NCBI RefSeq assembly: GCF_002434505.1
Contig: NZ_DJKE01000012.1
Location: forward strand, 508,558-572,557
Direction: 5' to 3'
From: Brevundimonas sp. UBA6550
GTDB taxonomy: Bacteria > Pseudomonadota > Alphaproteobacteria > Caulobacterales > Caulobacteraceae
Length of the DNA: 64,000 nt
Shown here: piece by piece, positions 43,787 to 52,583 of the stretch
Numbering within the stretch: position 1 is the stretch's first letter
How the letters are laid out: every line of letters begins with the position of its first letter
Position numbers and translations under genes: made by a program
Notes under the pieces: model-generated
The model's database searches: none
Told to the model about the DNA's origin: nothing
What the model saw: only the letters and a program-made list of their open reading frames with translations

Positions 43787-44752
43787 TCAGGAGAAGTGCA
43801 GCCGCCGATACTTGCCCCGGAAATAAAGCAGGGGATCGCGGCGCGGCTCGAACCGGGCGCGGGTGACGCGACCGATGAAGACCAGATGATCGCCCGCCTC
43901 CACGATCTGGTCGGTGGCGCATTCGAAACTGGCCAGGGCGCCCGACAGGATGGGGGCGCCGGTGTCCCACGCCTCCCACGCCACGTCCTGGAACCGGTCG
44001 CCGGCGCGGGCGAAGACGCCCGACGTCGGCTGCTGGCCGATATGCAGGACATTGATGGCGAAATGCGCCGCCTGGCGGAACCGCTCCACATTGGCCGACG
44101 ACCGGGCCAGGCAGAACAGGATCAGCGGCGGGTCCAGCGACACCGAGGAGAAGGAGTTGGCGGTCAGGCCGACGGGCTGGCCCGCCTCGTCCATGGTGGT
44201 GACCACCGTCACCCCCGTCGCGAAACAGCCCAGGGCGTCGCGCAATGTGCGGGGGTCGGACCCGGCCATGTAATGCAGCGCCTCGCGCGGGGCCTGGCGC
44301 TCCAGGAAGCCGAGGACCAGGGCGTTCTCCGCCTCGCCGGAATCTGCGCCGTCGTCGCGGGCGACGATCTGGACCGGCAGATCGAGCGCCGCCGGATCGA
44401 GAGGCGGCTGGAACGCCGGGTCGGAGGCCGAAATCACCAGACAGCTGGCCAGGGCCGCGCCCGTGACCTGCAGCGCCGGGATCACGGCCGGCAAGCTGGC
44501 CTCGGCGCAGATCAGGGCGGGACGCGACGGCAGGTCGGTCAGGAGGCGCCGAAGCTCGCCCGTCGGATCGTCCGCCCTGTCGAAGGCGGGCGCGATCAGG
44601 ACATGACGACCGGCCTCCGTCAGCGCGCGCACCGACCGCCGCCAGTCGCCGAACAGGGCCTGGGGCCGGCCGATCAGCAGCACGACGGGATCCTCGGGAT
44701 CGCCCCAGCTTTCGACGTCTTGGCCCCCGATGCGGGGCGGCGATTGGGTCAT
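43787..44752 (-). CDS. Flavin reductase with degenerate alpha/beta-hydrolase-like N-terminal domain
   Basis: The C-terminal 165 residues are a flavin reductase-like (FMN-binding split-barrel) domain: SDPRTLRDALGCFATGVTVV, GLTANSFSSVSLDPPLILFC and HFAINVLHIGQQ. The N-terminal 150 residues look like an alpha/beta hydrolase fold (PVVLLIGRPQALFGDWRRSV, HVLIAPAFDR, ALICAEASLPAVIPAL) without a GxSxG nucleophile. A stand-alone flavin reductase normally has about 170 residues, so this 321-residue form is a fusion. It would supply reduced FMN to a partner monooxygenase, but none is adjacent. Confidence 0.82.
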   Translation of the reverse strand: MTQSPPRIGGQDVESWGDPEDPVVLLIGRPQALFGDWRRSVRALTEAGRHVLIAPAFDRADDPTGELRRLLTDLPSRPALICAEASLPAVIPALQVTGAALASCLVISASDPAFQPPLDPAALDLPVQIVARDDGADSGEAENALVLGFLERQAPREALHYMAGSDPRTLRDALGCFATGVTVVTTMDEAGQPVGLTANSFSSVSLDPPLILFCLARSSANVERFRQAAHFAINVLHIGQQPTSGVFARAGDRFQDVAWEAWDTGAPILSGALASFECATDQIVEAGDHLVFIGRVTRARFEPRRDPLLYFRGKYRRLHFS

Positions 44753-44899
44753 GGCGTCAGAACGGTCCGGTCACGGGATATCGGCCCCTCATAAGGGAAG
44801 TGGACGGGTCGATGCTAGCGGCGGCGGCCGGTTCGGCGGCAACCAAGCGCGCCAACCGTCGTTCTTTCGGCTCGAAACAGAACACGAAGGCTTTTCCCC

Positions 44900-45790
44900 A
44901 TGACCTCTCCCCGCACCGCTCCGACCCGTCTGGCGCTGGCCGGCGCCACCGCCCTGGCCCTGACGCTGACGGCCGGCGCCGCCTCGGCCCAGACGCCCAC
45001 CAATCAGGATCGGCTCGGCGCCGTCGTCGGCGCCCTGTTCGGCGACCGACTGGGCCTGTCGGCCATGGACCAGGCCTGGCTGCGCGGCGGTCGCCCCTTG
45101 CGTGACGGCCAGACGCAGTTCACCGGCCGGGTCGACGCCGGCGTGCGCGCCGGAACCGTGTCCGCCTCTGCCGCCACACGGCTGAGGGCCGACTACACCG
45201 CCCTGGTCGATCTGGAGAACCGCTACGCCGCCGATGGCATTTCGGCCCAGGAACGCGCCGATCTGAACGCGCGCTACACCGCCCTGACCCAGACGCTGGA
45301 TTCGGGGGCCGCCGGCTATGGCGACGCCAATACGGTCGCGGAAGGCCGCGCCGCCTTCGACGCGCGGGTGGACGCCTCGGTCACGGCGCGCCGCATCACC
45401 CGCACCGAGGCCACGCGCCTGAAGGCCGACTACCAAGCGCTGATCCAGGTCGAGAACCGCTACAAGGCCGACGGCTCGATTAATGCGACCGAGCGCGCCG
45501 ATCTGGACGCGCGCCTGGATGCGCTGGACCTGCGCGTCGGCGACGGCCCGGCCGGCCAGACCCCGACCACCGCCCTGCCCGCCCGCACCCGCCTGGCGAA
45601 CCTGGAAGCCGGCGTGACGACGGCGGAACGCGCCGGCGCCGTCACCCGCGCCGACGCCGCCGACATCCGCGTCGAACTGGGCGATCTGACGCGCCTTGAG
45701 GCCGCCTACAGCCGCACCAACCCGTCGTCGGACGACACCGCCTATCTGACCCGCCGCATCGGCGAACTGGAAAGCCGCGTCCGTCGCTGA
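44900..45790 (+). CDS. Exported protein with two internal repeats
   Basis: A 296-residue protein with a Sec signal peptide (ALTLTAGAASAQ, cut after ASA). The mature part contains two related blocks of about 90 residues: TRLRADYTALVDLENRYAAD, then ISAQERADLNARYTALTQTL, and later TRLKADYQALIQVENRYKAD, then INATERADLDARLDALDLRV. A third partial block comes near the end. All are charged, helical and rich in Arg, Asp and Ala. It probably forms helical hairpins in the periplasm. I do not recognise the family. Confidence 0.75.
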   Translation: MTSPRTAPTRLALAGATALALTLTAGAASAQTPTNQDRLGAVVGALFGDRLGLSAMDQAWLRGGRPLRDGQTQFTGRVDAGVRAGTVSASAATRLRADYTALVDLENRYAADGISAQERADLNARYTALTQTLDSGAAGYGDANTVAEGRAAFDARVDASVTARRITRTEATRLKADYQALIQVENRYKADGSINATERADLDARLDALDLRVGDGPAGQTPTTALPARTRLANLEAGVTTAERAGAVTRADAADIRVELGDLTRLEAAYSRTNPSSDDTAYLTRRIGELESRVRR

Positions 45791-45862
45791 CCGAAGCCGC
45801 CGCCCCGGGTCGGTTAGCGGCCTGGGGCGGCCCTGTTTGCCGTGCCGCATGGCGCGACGACC

Positions 45863-46615
45863 TTATCCCCGCGCTCCGCTGGCGTGGCGCAGGATGTCGG
45901 GGATCAGGGCGAACGGCGCCGAGCCGTGGTCGGCGGCGGGGGCCTGTTTGAAGATCGCGCCGTCGGGCTTGGCGGCCACCCAGCCGGCGATGCGGTCGCG
46001 CATGTCGCGCCCCGTCTCGGCCTCGCCGCAGCCGATCAGCAGGTCGGGGGTGGCGATGTCCGGGGAGGGCGTCGACCACCACAGGGACGGGCTGACGGCG
46101 ACCCAGCGGGCGAATAGGGTCGGGTCGGCCCGAAGCGTCTCCAGCACGAACAGGCCGCCCAGCGAATGGCCGAACAGGGTGGCGCGCGCGAGGTTCAGCG
46201 GCGCGCCTTGCGCCAGCATCGGCAGGACGCCATCCGCGATCAGACGCTGGAAGGCGTCCCCGCCGCCTGACGGACCCAAGAGGCCCGGATCGGGACAGGC
46301 GCTGCGGGTGAAGTCGCGCGCGCGCTGATCCCCAGGCGCGCCGGCCGCCGGCCGATGCGCCAGGGCGGCGACGGCCATCGGGGCGACCCCGGTCTTGTCC
46401 GTCCGGTGCGACAGGGCCGCAGCGGCGCCGGCCAGGGCCGCGAAGAACCGATCGCCGTCCAGGGCCAGCACCAATGGCCAGCCGCCGGGGGGCGCATCGC
46501 CCTGCGGCAGGGCCAGCATCAGGTCCATCGTCCGCCCGTCCGGCCCGACCAGCGAGCGGTTTCGCCATTCCGCTGCGGTCCAGGGCGTCCAGGCGGAAGG
46601 GGCGGCTTCGGTCAT
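45863..46615 (-). CDS. Alpha/beta hydrolase, siderophore-esterase-like
   Basis: A 250-residue hydrolase of the Fes/IroE (esterase D-like, putative siderophore esterase) type, with LMLALPQGDAPPGGWPLVLA, the nucleophile elbow TLFGHSLGGLFVLETL (Ser about 155) and ARWVAVSPSLWWSTPS, the last being characteristic of enterobactin-esterase-like proteins, and a late His in ADHGSAPFALI. There is no signal peptide, so it would act in the cytoplasm and release iron from an imported catecholate. It is divergent from the FecCD permease gene; the 53-base gap holds a candidate iron-regulator site. Confidence 0.85.
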   Translation of the reverse strand: MTEAAPSAWTPWTAAEWRNRSLVGPDGRTMDLMLALPQGDAPPGGWPLVLALDGDRFFAALAGAAAALSHRTDKTGVAPMAVAALAHRPAAGAPGDQRARDFTRSACPDPGLLGPSGGGDAFQRLIADGVLPMLAQGAPLNLARATLFGHSLGGLFVLETLRADPTLFARWVAVSPSLWWSTPSPDIATPDLLIGCGEAETGRDMRDRIAGWVAAKPDGAIFKQAPAADHGSAPFALIPDILRHASGARG

Positions 46616-46641
46616 GAGCCCTTCCTAGCCTATCGCCGCGC

Positions 46642-46668
46642 GATAATGTAATGCGACGCAATCTTATC
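46642..46668. promoter_or_regulatory. Interrupted palindrome, possible Fur operator
   Basis: GATAATGTAATGCG-A-CGCAATCTTATC is an interrupted inverted repeat (GATAA...TTATC at the ends, TGCG...CGCA in the middle) in the 53-base gap between the divergent esterase and permease genes. It shares the core TCGCATTA (on the minus strand) with the site upstream of the TonB receptor. A Fur-type repressor is the obvious candidate given the gene content. It overlaps an upstream ATG at 46651, which favours the ATG at 46669 as the permease start. Confidence 0.5.
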
Positions 46669-47736
46669 ATGACCGCGTCCCTTCCCGCCTCTTCCGCCGC
46701 GCTTCAGGTTCTGAGCCAGCACCGGCGTCTGCGCCTTCGCCGCCGGCTGCTGCTGGCGGGACTGGCCGTCGCCTGCGTGGCGGCGCTTTGTCTGGATGCG
46801 GCGACCGGGCCGTCGGGCCTGTCCGCCTGGCGGATCGTGACCGGCATCGTGCGGCCCGACCTGCTGAGCCCGGCTGAGGCCGCCATCGTGTGGCAGATCC
46901 GCCTGCCCTACGCCCTGACGGCGATCTTGGTCGGGGCGGCCCTGGCCCTGTCGGGGGCGGAGATGCAGACGGTGCTGAACAACCCGCTGGCCAGCCCCTT
47001 CACGCTGGGGGTGTCGTCCGCCGCCTCGTTCGGGGCGTCCCTGGCCATCGTGCTGGGGCTGGGCCTGCCGTTCGTGCCGGCGGACGGGGTGGTGGCGCTG
47101 AACGCCTTCGTCTTCGCCTTCGGGTCGGTGCTGCTGTTGCAGGCCCTGGCGCGGGCGCGGCGCGGCGGGGTGCAGAGCATCGTCCTGTTCGGCATCGCCC
47201 TGGTCTTCGCCTTCAACGCCCTGACCGCCCTGGTGCAGTTCGTGGCCTCGCAGGAGGCGCTGCAGCAGCTGGTGTTCTGGACCATGGGGTCGCTGTCGCG
47301 GGCCAGCTGGCGCTCGGTCGCCGTGCTGGCGGCGGTCATCACCCTGACCCTGCCCTTCTCCTGGGCGGCGGCGCGGGCGTTGACGGCGCTGCGGCTGGGC
47401 GAGGACCGGGCCTTGAGCGCCGGGGTCGATGTGGGGCGGCTGCGCTTCTTCTCCCTGCTGCGCGCCAGTCTGCTGTCGGCCGCCGCCGTGGCCTTCGTCG
47501 GCGTGGTGGGCTTCGTCGGTCTGGTCGGGCCGCATATCGCCCGGCTGCTGGTGGGCGAGGATCACCGCCTCTACCTGCCCGCCAGCCTGCTGAGCGGGGC
47601 GCTGTTGATGTCCCTGGCGTCTGCGGCGTCCAAGGTCATGGTTCCGGGCGCGTTGTTGCCGGTGGGCGTGGTGACGGCGGTGATCGGCGTGCCCGCCTTC
47701 CTGATCCTGATCTTCCGCAGCGGAGCGCGGGGATGA
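46669..47736 (+). CDS. FecCD family iron-siderophore ABC permease
   Basis: The 355-residue integral membrane protein has about nine to ten helices and FecCD/BtuC signatures: RLPYALTAILVGAALALSGA and EMQTVLNNPLASPFTLGVSS, GIALVFAFNALTALVQF, the EAA-like LGEDRALSAGVDVGRLRF segment that contacts the ATPase, and FVGLVGPHIARLLVGEDHR. Together with the ATPase at 47733 and the binding protein at 50515 it forms an importer for a ferric siderophore. The start is taken at ATG 46669; ATG 46651 is possible but overlaps a palindromic operator. The stop overlaps the ATPase start (ATGA). Confidence 0.93.
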   Translation: MTASLPASSAALQVLSQHRRLRLRRRLLLAGLAVACVAALCLDAATGPSGLSAWRIVTGIVRPDLLSPAEAAIVWQIRLPYALTAILVGAALALSGAEMQTVLNNPLASPFTLGVSSAASFGASLAIVLGLGLPFVPADGVVALNAFVFAFGSVLLLQALARARRGGVQSIVLFGIALVFAFNALTALVQFVASQEALQQLVFWTMGSLSRASWRSVAVLAAVITLTLPFSWAAARALTALRLGEDRALSAGVDVGRLRFFSLLRASLLSAAAVAFVGVVGFVGLVGPHIARLLVGEDHRLYLPASLLSGALLMSLASAASKVMVPGALLPVGVVTAVIGVPAFLILIFRSGARG

Positions 47737-48503
47737 GCCTGGTCGTGGAGCATCTGACCGCCCGCTACGGCGAGCGGACCATACTGTCGGACGTGGACCT
47801 GCAGCCGCTGGCGGCAGGCCAGGTCGTGTCGCTGATCGGTCCGAACGGGGCGGGCAAGACCACCTTGATGCGCGCCGTCGCGGGCCTGACGCCGGCGGCG
47901 GGACGGGTCATGCTGGACGGGCTGGACCTGAACCGGATGTCCATCGCCGAGCGGGCGCGCCATGTCGCCTATATGCCCCAGACCCTGCCGCAGGACGTGG
48001 CCCTGACGGTGCTGGAGACGGTGATCGCGGCGCTGGAGGCCTCGCCGTCCGCCGCCGGTTCGGCCCAGGCCGAGGTCCGCGCTTTGGCGGCGCTGGAGCG
48101 GGTCGGGGCGGTCGATCTGGCGCTGAAGCGGCTGGACCGGCTGTCGGGCGGCCAGCGTCAGATCGCGGGCCTGGCCCAGGCCATGGTCCGCCAGCCGCGC
48201 GTCCTGCTGCTGGACGAACCGACCAGCGCCCTGGACCTGCGGCATCAGCTGGAGGTGTTTCGCCTGGCCCGCGACTATGCACGCGAGAATGGGGCGGTGG
48301 TGGTGATGGTGCTGCACGATCTGCAGGCCGCCGCCCGTGTCTCGGACAGGATCGTGGTGCTGGCGAACGGCCGGGTGCAGATCGAGGGCGCGCCGGCCGA
48401 GGCCGTCACCCCCGCCGTCCTGGCCGACGTCTGGCAGGTGCGCGCCCGGGTCGAACCCTGCGCGAAGGGTCAGATCCAGGTGATGGTCGACGACGTGCTT
48501 TAA
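47733..48503 (+). CDS. Iron-siderophore ABC transporter ATPase
   Basis: A 256-residue FecE/FhuC-type ATPase: Walker A LIGPNGAGKTTLMRAV (about 35-50), Q-loop YMPQTLPQDVALTV, ABC signature LSGGQRQIAGLAQAMV, Walker B VLLLDEPTSALD and H-loop VMVLHDLQAAARVS. It starts within the permease stop codon, so the two are coupled. It energises import of the ferric siderophore delivered by the binding protein encoded on the opposite strand. The last four bases overlap the stop of the convergent methyltransferase gene. Confidence 0.95.
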   Translation: MSLVVEHLTARYGERTILSDVDLQPLAAGQVVSLIGPNGAGKTTLMRAVAGLTPAAGRVMLDGLDLNRMSIAERARHVAYMPQTLPQDVALTVLETVIAALEASPSAAGSAQAEVRALAALERVGAVDLALKRLDRLSGGQRQIAGLAQAMVRQPRVLLLDEPTSALDLRHQLEVFRLARDYARENGAVVVMVLHDLQAAARVSDRIVVLANGRVQIEGAPAEAVTPAVLADVWQVRARVEPCAKGQIQVMVDDVL

Positions 48504-49360
48504 CCCCGACGTGCGCTGACGATCCAGGCGGCGCCGTCGATCCAGACGCCGTCGGAACGCAGCTTGCCGGCGAAGGCCAGACGCACCGCCGCCAGGGCCT
48601 GATCCCGCACCGGGCCCGAAACGCCCCTCAACGCCCGCTCCAGCGGCCCGACGCGGATGGCGTGATCGACCGCATCGTCCAGGGCGGCGTCCGCCGTGTC
48701 CCCCACGCCGAAATGGACCGGACTGTCGAAGGGCCGGATGTCGATATCGGCATAGCCGGCGTCGATCAGAATGCGTGCGATCCGGTCGCGGTCGCCGAAC
48801 GCGAAGGGTCCGGGCGCCTCGGGATCGGCCGGGGCTAGGGCCGGCGCGAGATCGCGGATGGCCGCCATCGGCAGGCGGGTCCAGTCGTTCTCGGCCGCGC
48901 CGCGCCAGCAGACGAAGACCAGCCGCCCGTCCGGCTTCAGCGCGCGCTTCAGATTGGCGAAGGCCGCGACCGGATCGTCGAAGAACATCACGCCGAAGCG
49001 CGAAACGATCCGGTCGAAGTCGGGCGTGAACTCGGCCAGGGCGGCGTCGGCGAGGCGGAACTCCACCGCCTCGCCGCCCTGCGATGCGGCAAGGTCCAGG
49101 GCGCGCCCGATCAGGGGCGCCGAGATGTCCAGCCCCACGACCCGCCCGGAGGGACCCACGCGGGCGGCCATGTCGAAGGTCGTCGCCCCGGCCCCGCAGC
49201 CGACGTCCAGCACATGGTCGCCCATGGCCGGGGCGGCGGCGCGCGCCAGGGCCGCGCCATAGGCCGCCAGCATCCGGTCCAGCCGGTCCTGGTTCTCGAC
49301 CCAGCGCCGCCCGTTGTCGCCGTTCCAGTCCAGCGAAGGCGCGACCGCCGCTCGGCCCAT
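48500..49360 (-). CDS. Class I SAM-dependent methyltransferase
   Basis: A 286-residue Rossmann-fold methyltransferase with motif I HVLDVGCGAGATTFDMAARV (about 49-68), post-I VVGLDISAPLIGRA, motif II FDRIVSRFGVMFFDDPVAAF and LKPDGRLVFVCW. It resembles UbiE/arsenite-type methyltransferases, but no substrate-defining feature is visible. As the last gene of the minus-strand arm of the siderophore cluster (one base separates it from the beta-propeller gene) it may modify a siderophore or simply share its transcript. Confidence 0.88.
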   Translation of the reverse strand: MGRAAVAPSLDWNGDNGRRWVENQDRLDRMLAAYGAALARAAAPAMGDHVLDVGCGAGATTFDMAARVGPSGRVVGLDISAPLIGRALDLAASQGGEAVEFRLADAALAEFTPDFDRIVSRFGVMFFDDPVAAFANLKRALKPDGRLVFVCWRGAAENDWTRLPMAAIRDLAPALAPADPEAPGPFAFGDRDRIARILIDAGYADIDIRPFDSPVHFGVGDTADAALDDAVDHAIRVGPLERALRGVSGPVRDQALAAVRLAFAGKLRSDGVWIDGAAWIVSARRG

Positions 49361-49361
49361 G

Positions 49362-50486
49362 TCAGGGCCGGATCAAGGTGACGGTGTCGCCCGCCGGATC
49401 GACCGGGACCGGCGTGCCGGCCGGGGCGTTGCGCGGCAGGCCCCGCGCCTTGTTGGTCACATAGACGGCGTTGGTGGCCGGATCGATGGCGATGGTCTGG
49501 GGGAAGGTGCCGGTCTGGAGATTGGCCAGCACGGCGTAGTCGCCGCCGCCCACCACCGTCACCGTGCCCGCCTGGCGATTGGCGACATAGACCTGATCGT
49601 TGCGGGGGTTGTAGGCGACGCTCAGCGCGCCCTCGCCCGTCGGCACCTTCTTGATCACCGCCCCGTCCGCTGAGTTCATGACGGTCAGGTCGCCGGTGCC
49701 CTGGCTGGCGACGAACAGGCGGCCGCCCGCCGCGTCGAAGGCGACATTGGTGGGCTTTTCGCTGCCGGTCGGCCAGGTTGCGACCGACTGGCCGGTCGCC
49801 AGGTCGATGACGCCGACGTCGTTGGAGCTCATGCCCGTCACGAACAGGCGGTTGTTTTGTGCGTCCAGGGCGGCGCCGGTCAGGCCGCCGACCGGGGCTG
49901 CGATCTTGCGCTCGATGGCGTTGGTCGCGCCGTCGACGACCCAGATCTGGTTCGGGCGGCTGGCGTCGTTCGCTTCTCCGCCGACGACGGTGACATAGGC
50001 CTTGTTGCGCGTCTCATCGACGATGACCTCGCGGACGTGGGCGGAATCGTCGTCGCCGTCCTTGATGGTGGCGACCAGGCGGCCGGTTCGGACATCGACG
50101 ACCCCGACCGAGCCGGAGCGCGTCGCCGTGCCGTAAAGCGTCTGGGTGCGGCTGTTGAAGCCCAGGCCGTAGAGCGGATTGGCCGAGACGTCGATGGACT
50201 GGCCCGGCGTCAGATCGGCGTTCAGGCGGGCGATGGCGCCGCGCGTCTCGCCGCGCGGACCGACGGCGGCGATCAGAATGTTGCTGTCGGCCGGGTTGAA
50301 GACGATTTCATACAGGCCGCCCGGCTCGACCTTCACCGACTTGACAATGGTTGGCGCGGGGGCGGGGGCGGGGGCGCTGGCGGCGGGCGGGATCAGTGCG
50401 GTCGTGCGGGCCAGGGCGGGCGCGGCGACGGACGCCAGCAGGGCGGCGGCCGCAGCGGCGGCGAAACGGACGGAGGTCATCGGCAT
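49362..50486 (-). CDS. Exported YncE-like beta-propeller protein
   Basis: A 374-residue protein with a signal peptide (AAALLASVAAPALARTTA) and repeated blade motifs ending in forms such as AVYVTNKARGLP, KAYVTVVGGEAND, RLFVTGMSSNDVGVIDLATG and QVYVANRQAGTVTVVGGG. This is the YVTN-type seven-bladed propeller found in YncE and cytochrome D1-like proteins. YncE of E. coli is iron-regulated and periplasmic. The location between the binding protein and methyltransferase genes of a siderophore cluster supports a similar role. The exact function is unknown. Confidence 0.88.
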   Translation of the reverse strand: MPMTSVRFAAAAAAALLASVAAPALARTTALIPPAASAPAPAPAPTIVKSVKVEPGGLYEIVFNPADSNILIAAVGPRGETRGAIARLNADLTPGQSIDVSANPLYGLGFNSRTQTLYGTATRSGSVGVVDVRTGRLVATIKDGDDDSAHVREVIVDETRNKAYVTVVGGEANDASRPNQIWVVDGATNAIERKIAAPVGGLTGAALDAQNNRLFVTGMSSNDVGVIDLATGQSVATWPTGSEKPTNVAFDAAGGRLFVASQGTGDLTVMNSADGAVIKKVPTGEGALSVAYNPRNDQVYVANRQAGTVTVVGGGDYAVLANLQTGTFPQTIAIDPATNAVYVTNKARGLPRNAPAGTPVPVDPAGDTVTLIRP

Positions 50487-50514
50487 AGTCCTTCTTCGGT
50501 CTTCGGGGGATGGA

Positions 50515-51657
50515 TCAGGCGGGCGTCAGGTCGGCCCAGTAGTCGCCGCGATAGGGCACGGCCAAAAACTGCTGATTGATCTGGTCCAGGGTGGCGCGCG
50601 GGTTCAGGTCGGCGAACAGCTCGGGATGAATCCACTTGGCCAGGATTTCGGTGGCCACGATGTCGATGGGCGAGTTGATCAGCTGGTGCGACAGGCCGTG
50701 CGCCCGGCCCTGACGCACCGCCTTCAGCGTCGAAATGCCAGGGCGGCCGGTCACGCGGCGCAGGCCCGCCTGCGACTGTTCGGGCGTGAAGTCCGGCCCG
50801 ACGACGAAGCCGCCGGCCTTGGCCAGATGCGGGCCGCCGGTGGCGATATAGACGTCGGGGTCGCGCTGGATCACATATTCCAGGTTCAGCTTGCCCGTCG
50901 GCGCGGTCAGCACATCGGCGCCGATGTTGCGCCCGCCGACGAAGGCGATGTAGTCGCCGACATTGCCCCGCCCCGGCGAGTTGCAGCAGTCGGGCGTGAT
51001 CATGGCGTGCGGTTCCAGAAAGACCGTCGGCCGCTGGTCCATCGGCACGGTCGCCACCTTGGCCGAGATGGCGTCCAGCCGCGCCGTCTTGAAGGCGTTG
51101 AAGGCGGCGGCCTGTTCGCCGCGCCCGATCAGGGCGCCCAGCAGGGCCAGGCTGCGGGCCTGGTTCTCGAACGGATGATTGAAGAAGTCGATGAAGGCGA
51201 CCGGCAAGCCCGCCGCCTGCAACTGGCCCGCCTGTTCGTCGTTGGGGCCGGACTCGACCGAGACGACCGCCGTCGCCGGCTGCGCGGCCAGCACGGCCTC
51301 CAGATTGAACGGTTCGCCCGAGCGGGGAATCTTGGGCAGTGTCGCCAGGGCCGGGAACTTCTCGACATAGGCCTTGTACATGTCCGGGCTGATCCGGTTC
51401 ACGTCGCCGCTCCAGGCCGCCAGCAGGGACACGGGATCGGGATGGATCAGGGCCAGGGCGATCAGATAGCGGCCGTCGTCGATGCTGATCTTCTGGCCCG
51501 GCGACAGGGGGCGGACCGGCCTGTCGCGCAGGTCCTTCAACTCGGACACCGTCGCCGCCGTCTCGCGAGCGCCGCAGGCCGCCAGCAGGGACAGACCGCC
51601 CAGCGCCAGCAGGGCCGAACGGCGCGACAGGATGGAGGACGTCGGGTCGGTCATCAC
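50515..51657 (-). CDS. Iron-siderophore ABC transporter substrate-binding protein
   Basis: A 380-residue periplasmic binding protein of the FhuD/BtuF class III fold. The N-terminus has twin Arg in SILSRRSALLALGGLSLLAA and a following AACGA lipobox, so it may be a Tat-exported lipoprotein. VSVESGPNDEQAGQLQAAGL, PVAFIDFFNHPFENQARSLA and VYIATGGPHLAKAGGF match the two-lobed helical-backbone fold. It should hand the ferric siderophore to the permease encoded at 46669. Its start overlaps the esterase stop (ATGA region at 51654-51657). Confidence 0.92.
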   Translation of the reverse strand: MMTDPTSSILSRRSALLALGGLSLLAACGARETAATVSELKDLRDRPVRPLSPGQKISIDDGRYLIALALIHPDPVSLLAAWSGDVNRISPDMYKAYVEKFPALATLPKIPRSGEPFNLEAVLAAQPATAVVSVESGPNDEQAGQLQAAGLPVAFIDFFNHPFENQARSLALLGALIGRGEQAAAFNAFKTARLDAISAKVATVPMDQRPTVFLEPHAMITPDCCNSPGRGNVGDYIAFVGGRNIGADVLTAPTGKLNLEYVIQRDPDVYIATGGPHLAKAGGFVVGPDFTPEQSQAGLRRVTGRPGISTLKAVRQGRAHGLSHQLINSPIDIVATEILAKWIHPELFADLNPRATLDQINQQFLAVPYRGDYWADLTPA

Positions 51658-52583
51658 AGGGGCTCTCCAGGCGCCGGGGCGACGCCGGCCAGGGACAGAA
51701 GGGTGGGGATCAGCGAGGCGGCCAGCATTCCGCCGTGGCCCTGGCCCGGCAGTTCGCCGAACCGAACATCGACCCCGGCGCCCGCCAGTTGGTCCGCCAG
51801 ATCATGCGTCGCGCCTGCGGAAACCGAGGTCCACATCGGATGGGTGTGCGGTCGCGACCCACGCCCGCGCACCTCGTCCTCGCCCACCAGCAGGGTCAGG
51901 GCCAGGTCGGGCCGCGAAGACCGCGCCAGGAAGGGTGGGGCATCCTTCAGCACCGCGCCATAACCCCACCACAGGGACGGGCTGGCCGCGACGAAGGCGC
52001 GATAGGCGTCCGGCCGGGTCAGGGCCGCGTGCAACACGCACAGCCCGCCGTAGGAATGGCCCCAGATCAGGCTGCGCGCCGGATCGAGCGCGACACGCCG
52101 GGCCACCTCCGGCGCGATCCGATCCTGCAACAGGGTGAGGAAGGCGTCGGCCCCGCCGCCCGGCCGCCCCGCCGGATCGAGCGCCGGGCCGTCCGAGAGC
52201 GGGGGCGTATAGTCGAAGGCGCGCGCCAGGACGTCGAACTGGCGGCCCCCCTCATAGCCGATGGTGACGATGACGGGCGGGTCGCCGGCGTCCAGCCGCG
52301 CCAGCAACCCCTCGTCGATCCGGGTCAGGGCGGCGTCGCCGTCCAGCAGCCAGGCGACCGGATAGCCGCCGGCGGGCGCCGGGCTCTTCGGCGTGGCGAT
52401 CCACACGCGATAGACCCGCGCCCCGTCCTCGGACGTCACCGACAGCCGTTCGAACCCGTAGTAGGCCGAGCCGACATCGGCGATGGTCCGGTCCACGCGC
52501 GCCGCGGCGGCCGGCTGGGCCAGGGCGGGCGCGGCCGCCAGGACCGCCACACCGCAGACGGCGATGAGCAGGGCGCGGCGCAT
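51654..52583 (-). CDS. Exported alpha/beta hydrolase, IroE-like siderophore esterase
   Basis: A 309-residue protein with a signal peptide (AVLAAAPALAQ), so periplasmic. The Fes/IroE-type signatures are PVAWLLDGDAALTRIDEGLL, VIVTIGYEGG, the nucleophile elbow SLIWGHSYGGLCVLHAAL (Ser about 176), FVAASPSLWWGYG and a late His (GQGHGGMLAASLI). It probably trims or linearises a catecholate siderophore. It lies directly downstream of the TonB receptor gene with a one-base overlap and is a second esterase besides the cytoplasmic one at 45863. Confidence 0.88.
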   Translation of the reverse strand: MRRALLIAVCGVAVLAAAPALAQPAAAARVDRTIADVGSAYYGFERLSVTSEDGARVYRVWIATPKSPAPAGGYPVAWLLDGDAALTRIDEGLLARLDAGDPPVIVTIGYEGGRQFDVLARAFDYTPPLSDGPALDPAGRPGGGADAFLTLLQDRIAPEVARRVALDPARSLIWGHSYGGLCVLHAALTRPDAYRAFVAASPSLWWGYGAVLKDAPPFLARSSRPDLALTLLVGEDEVRGRGSRPHTHPMWTSVSAGATHDLADQLAGAGVDVRFGELPGQGHGGMLAASLIPTLLSLAGVAPAPGEPL

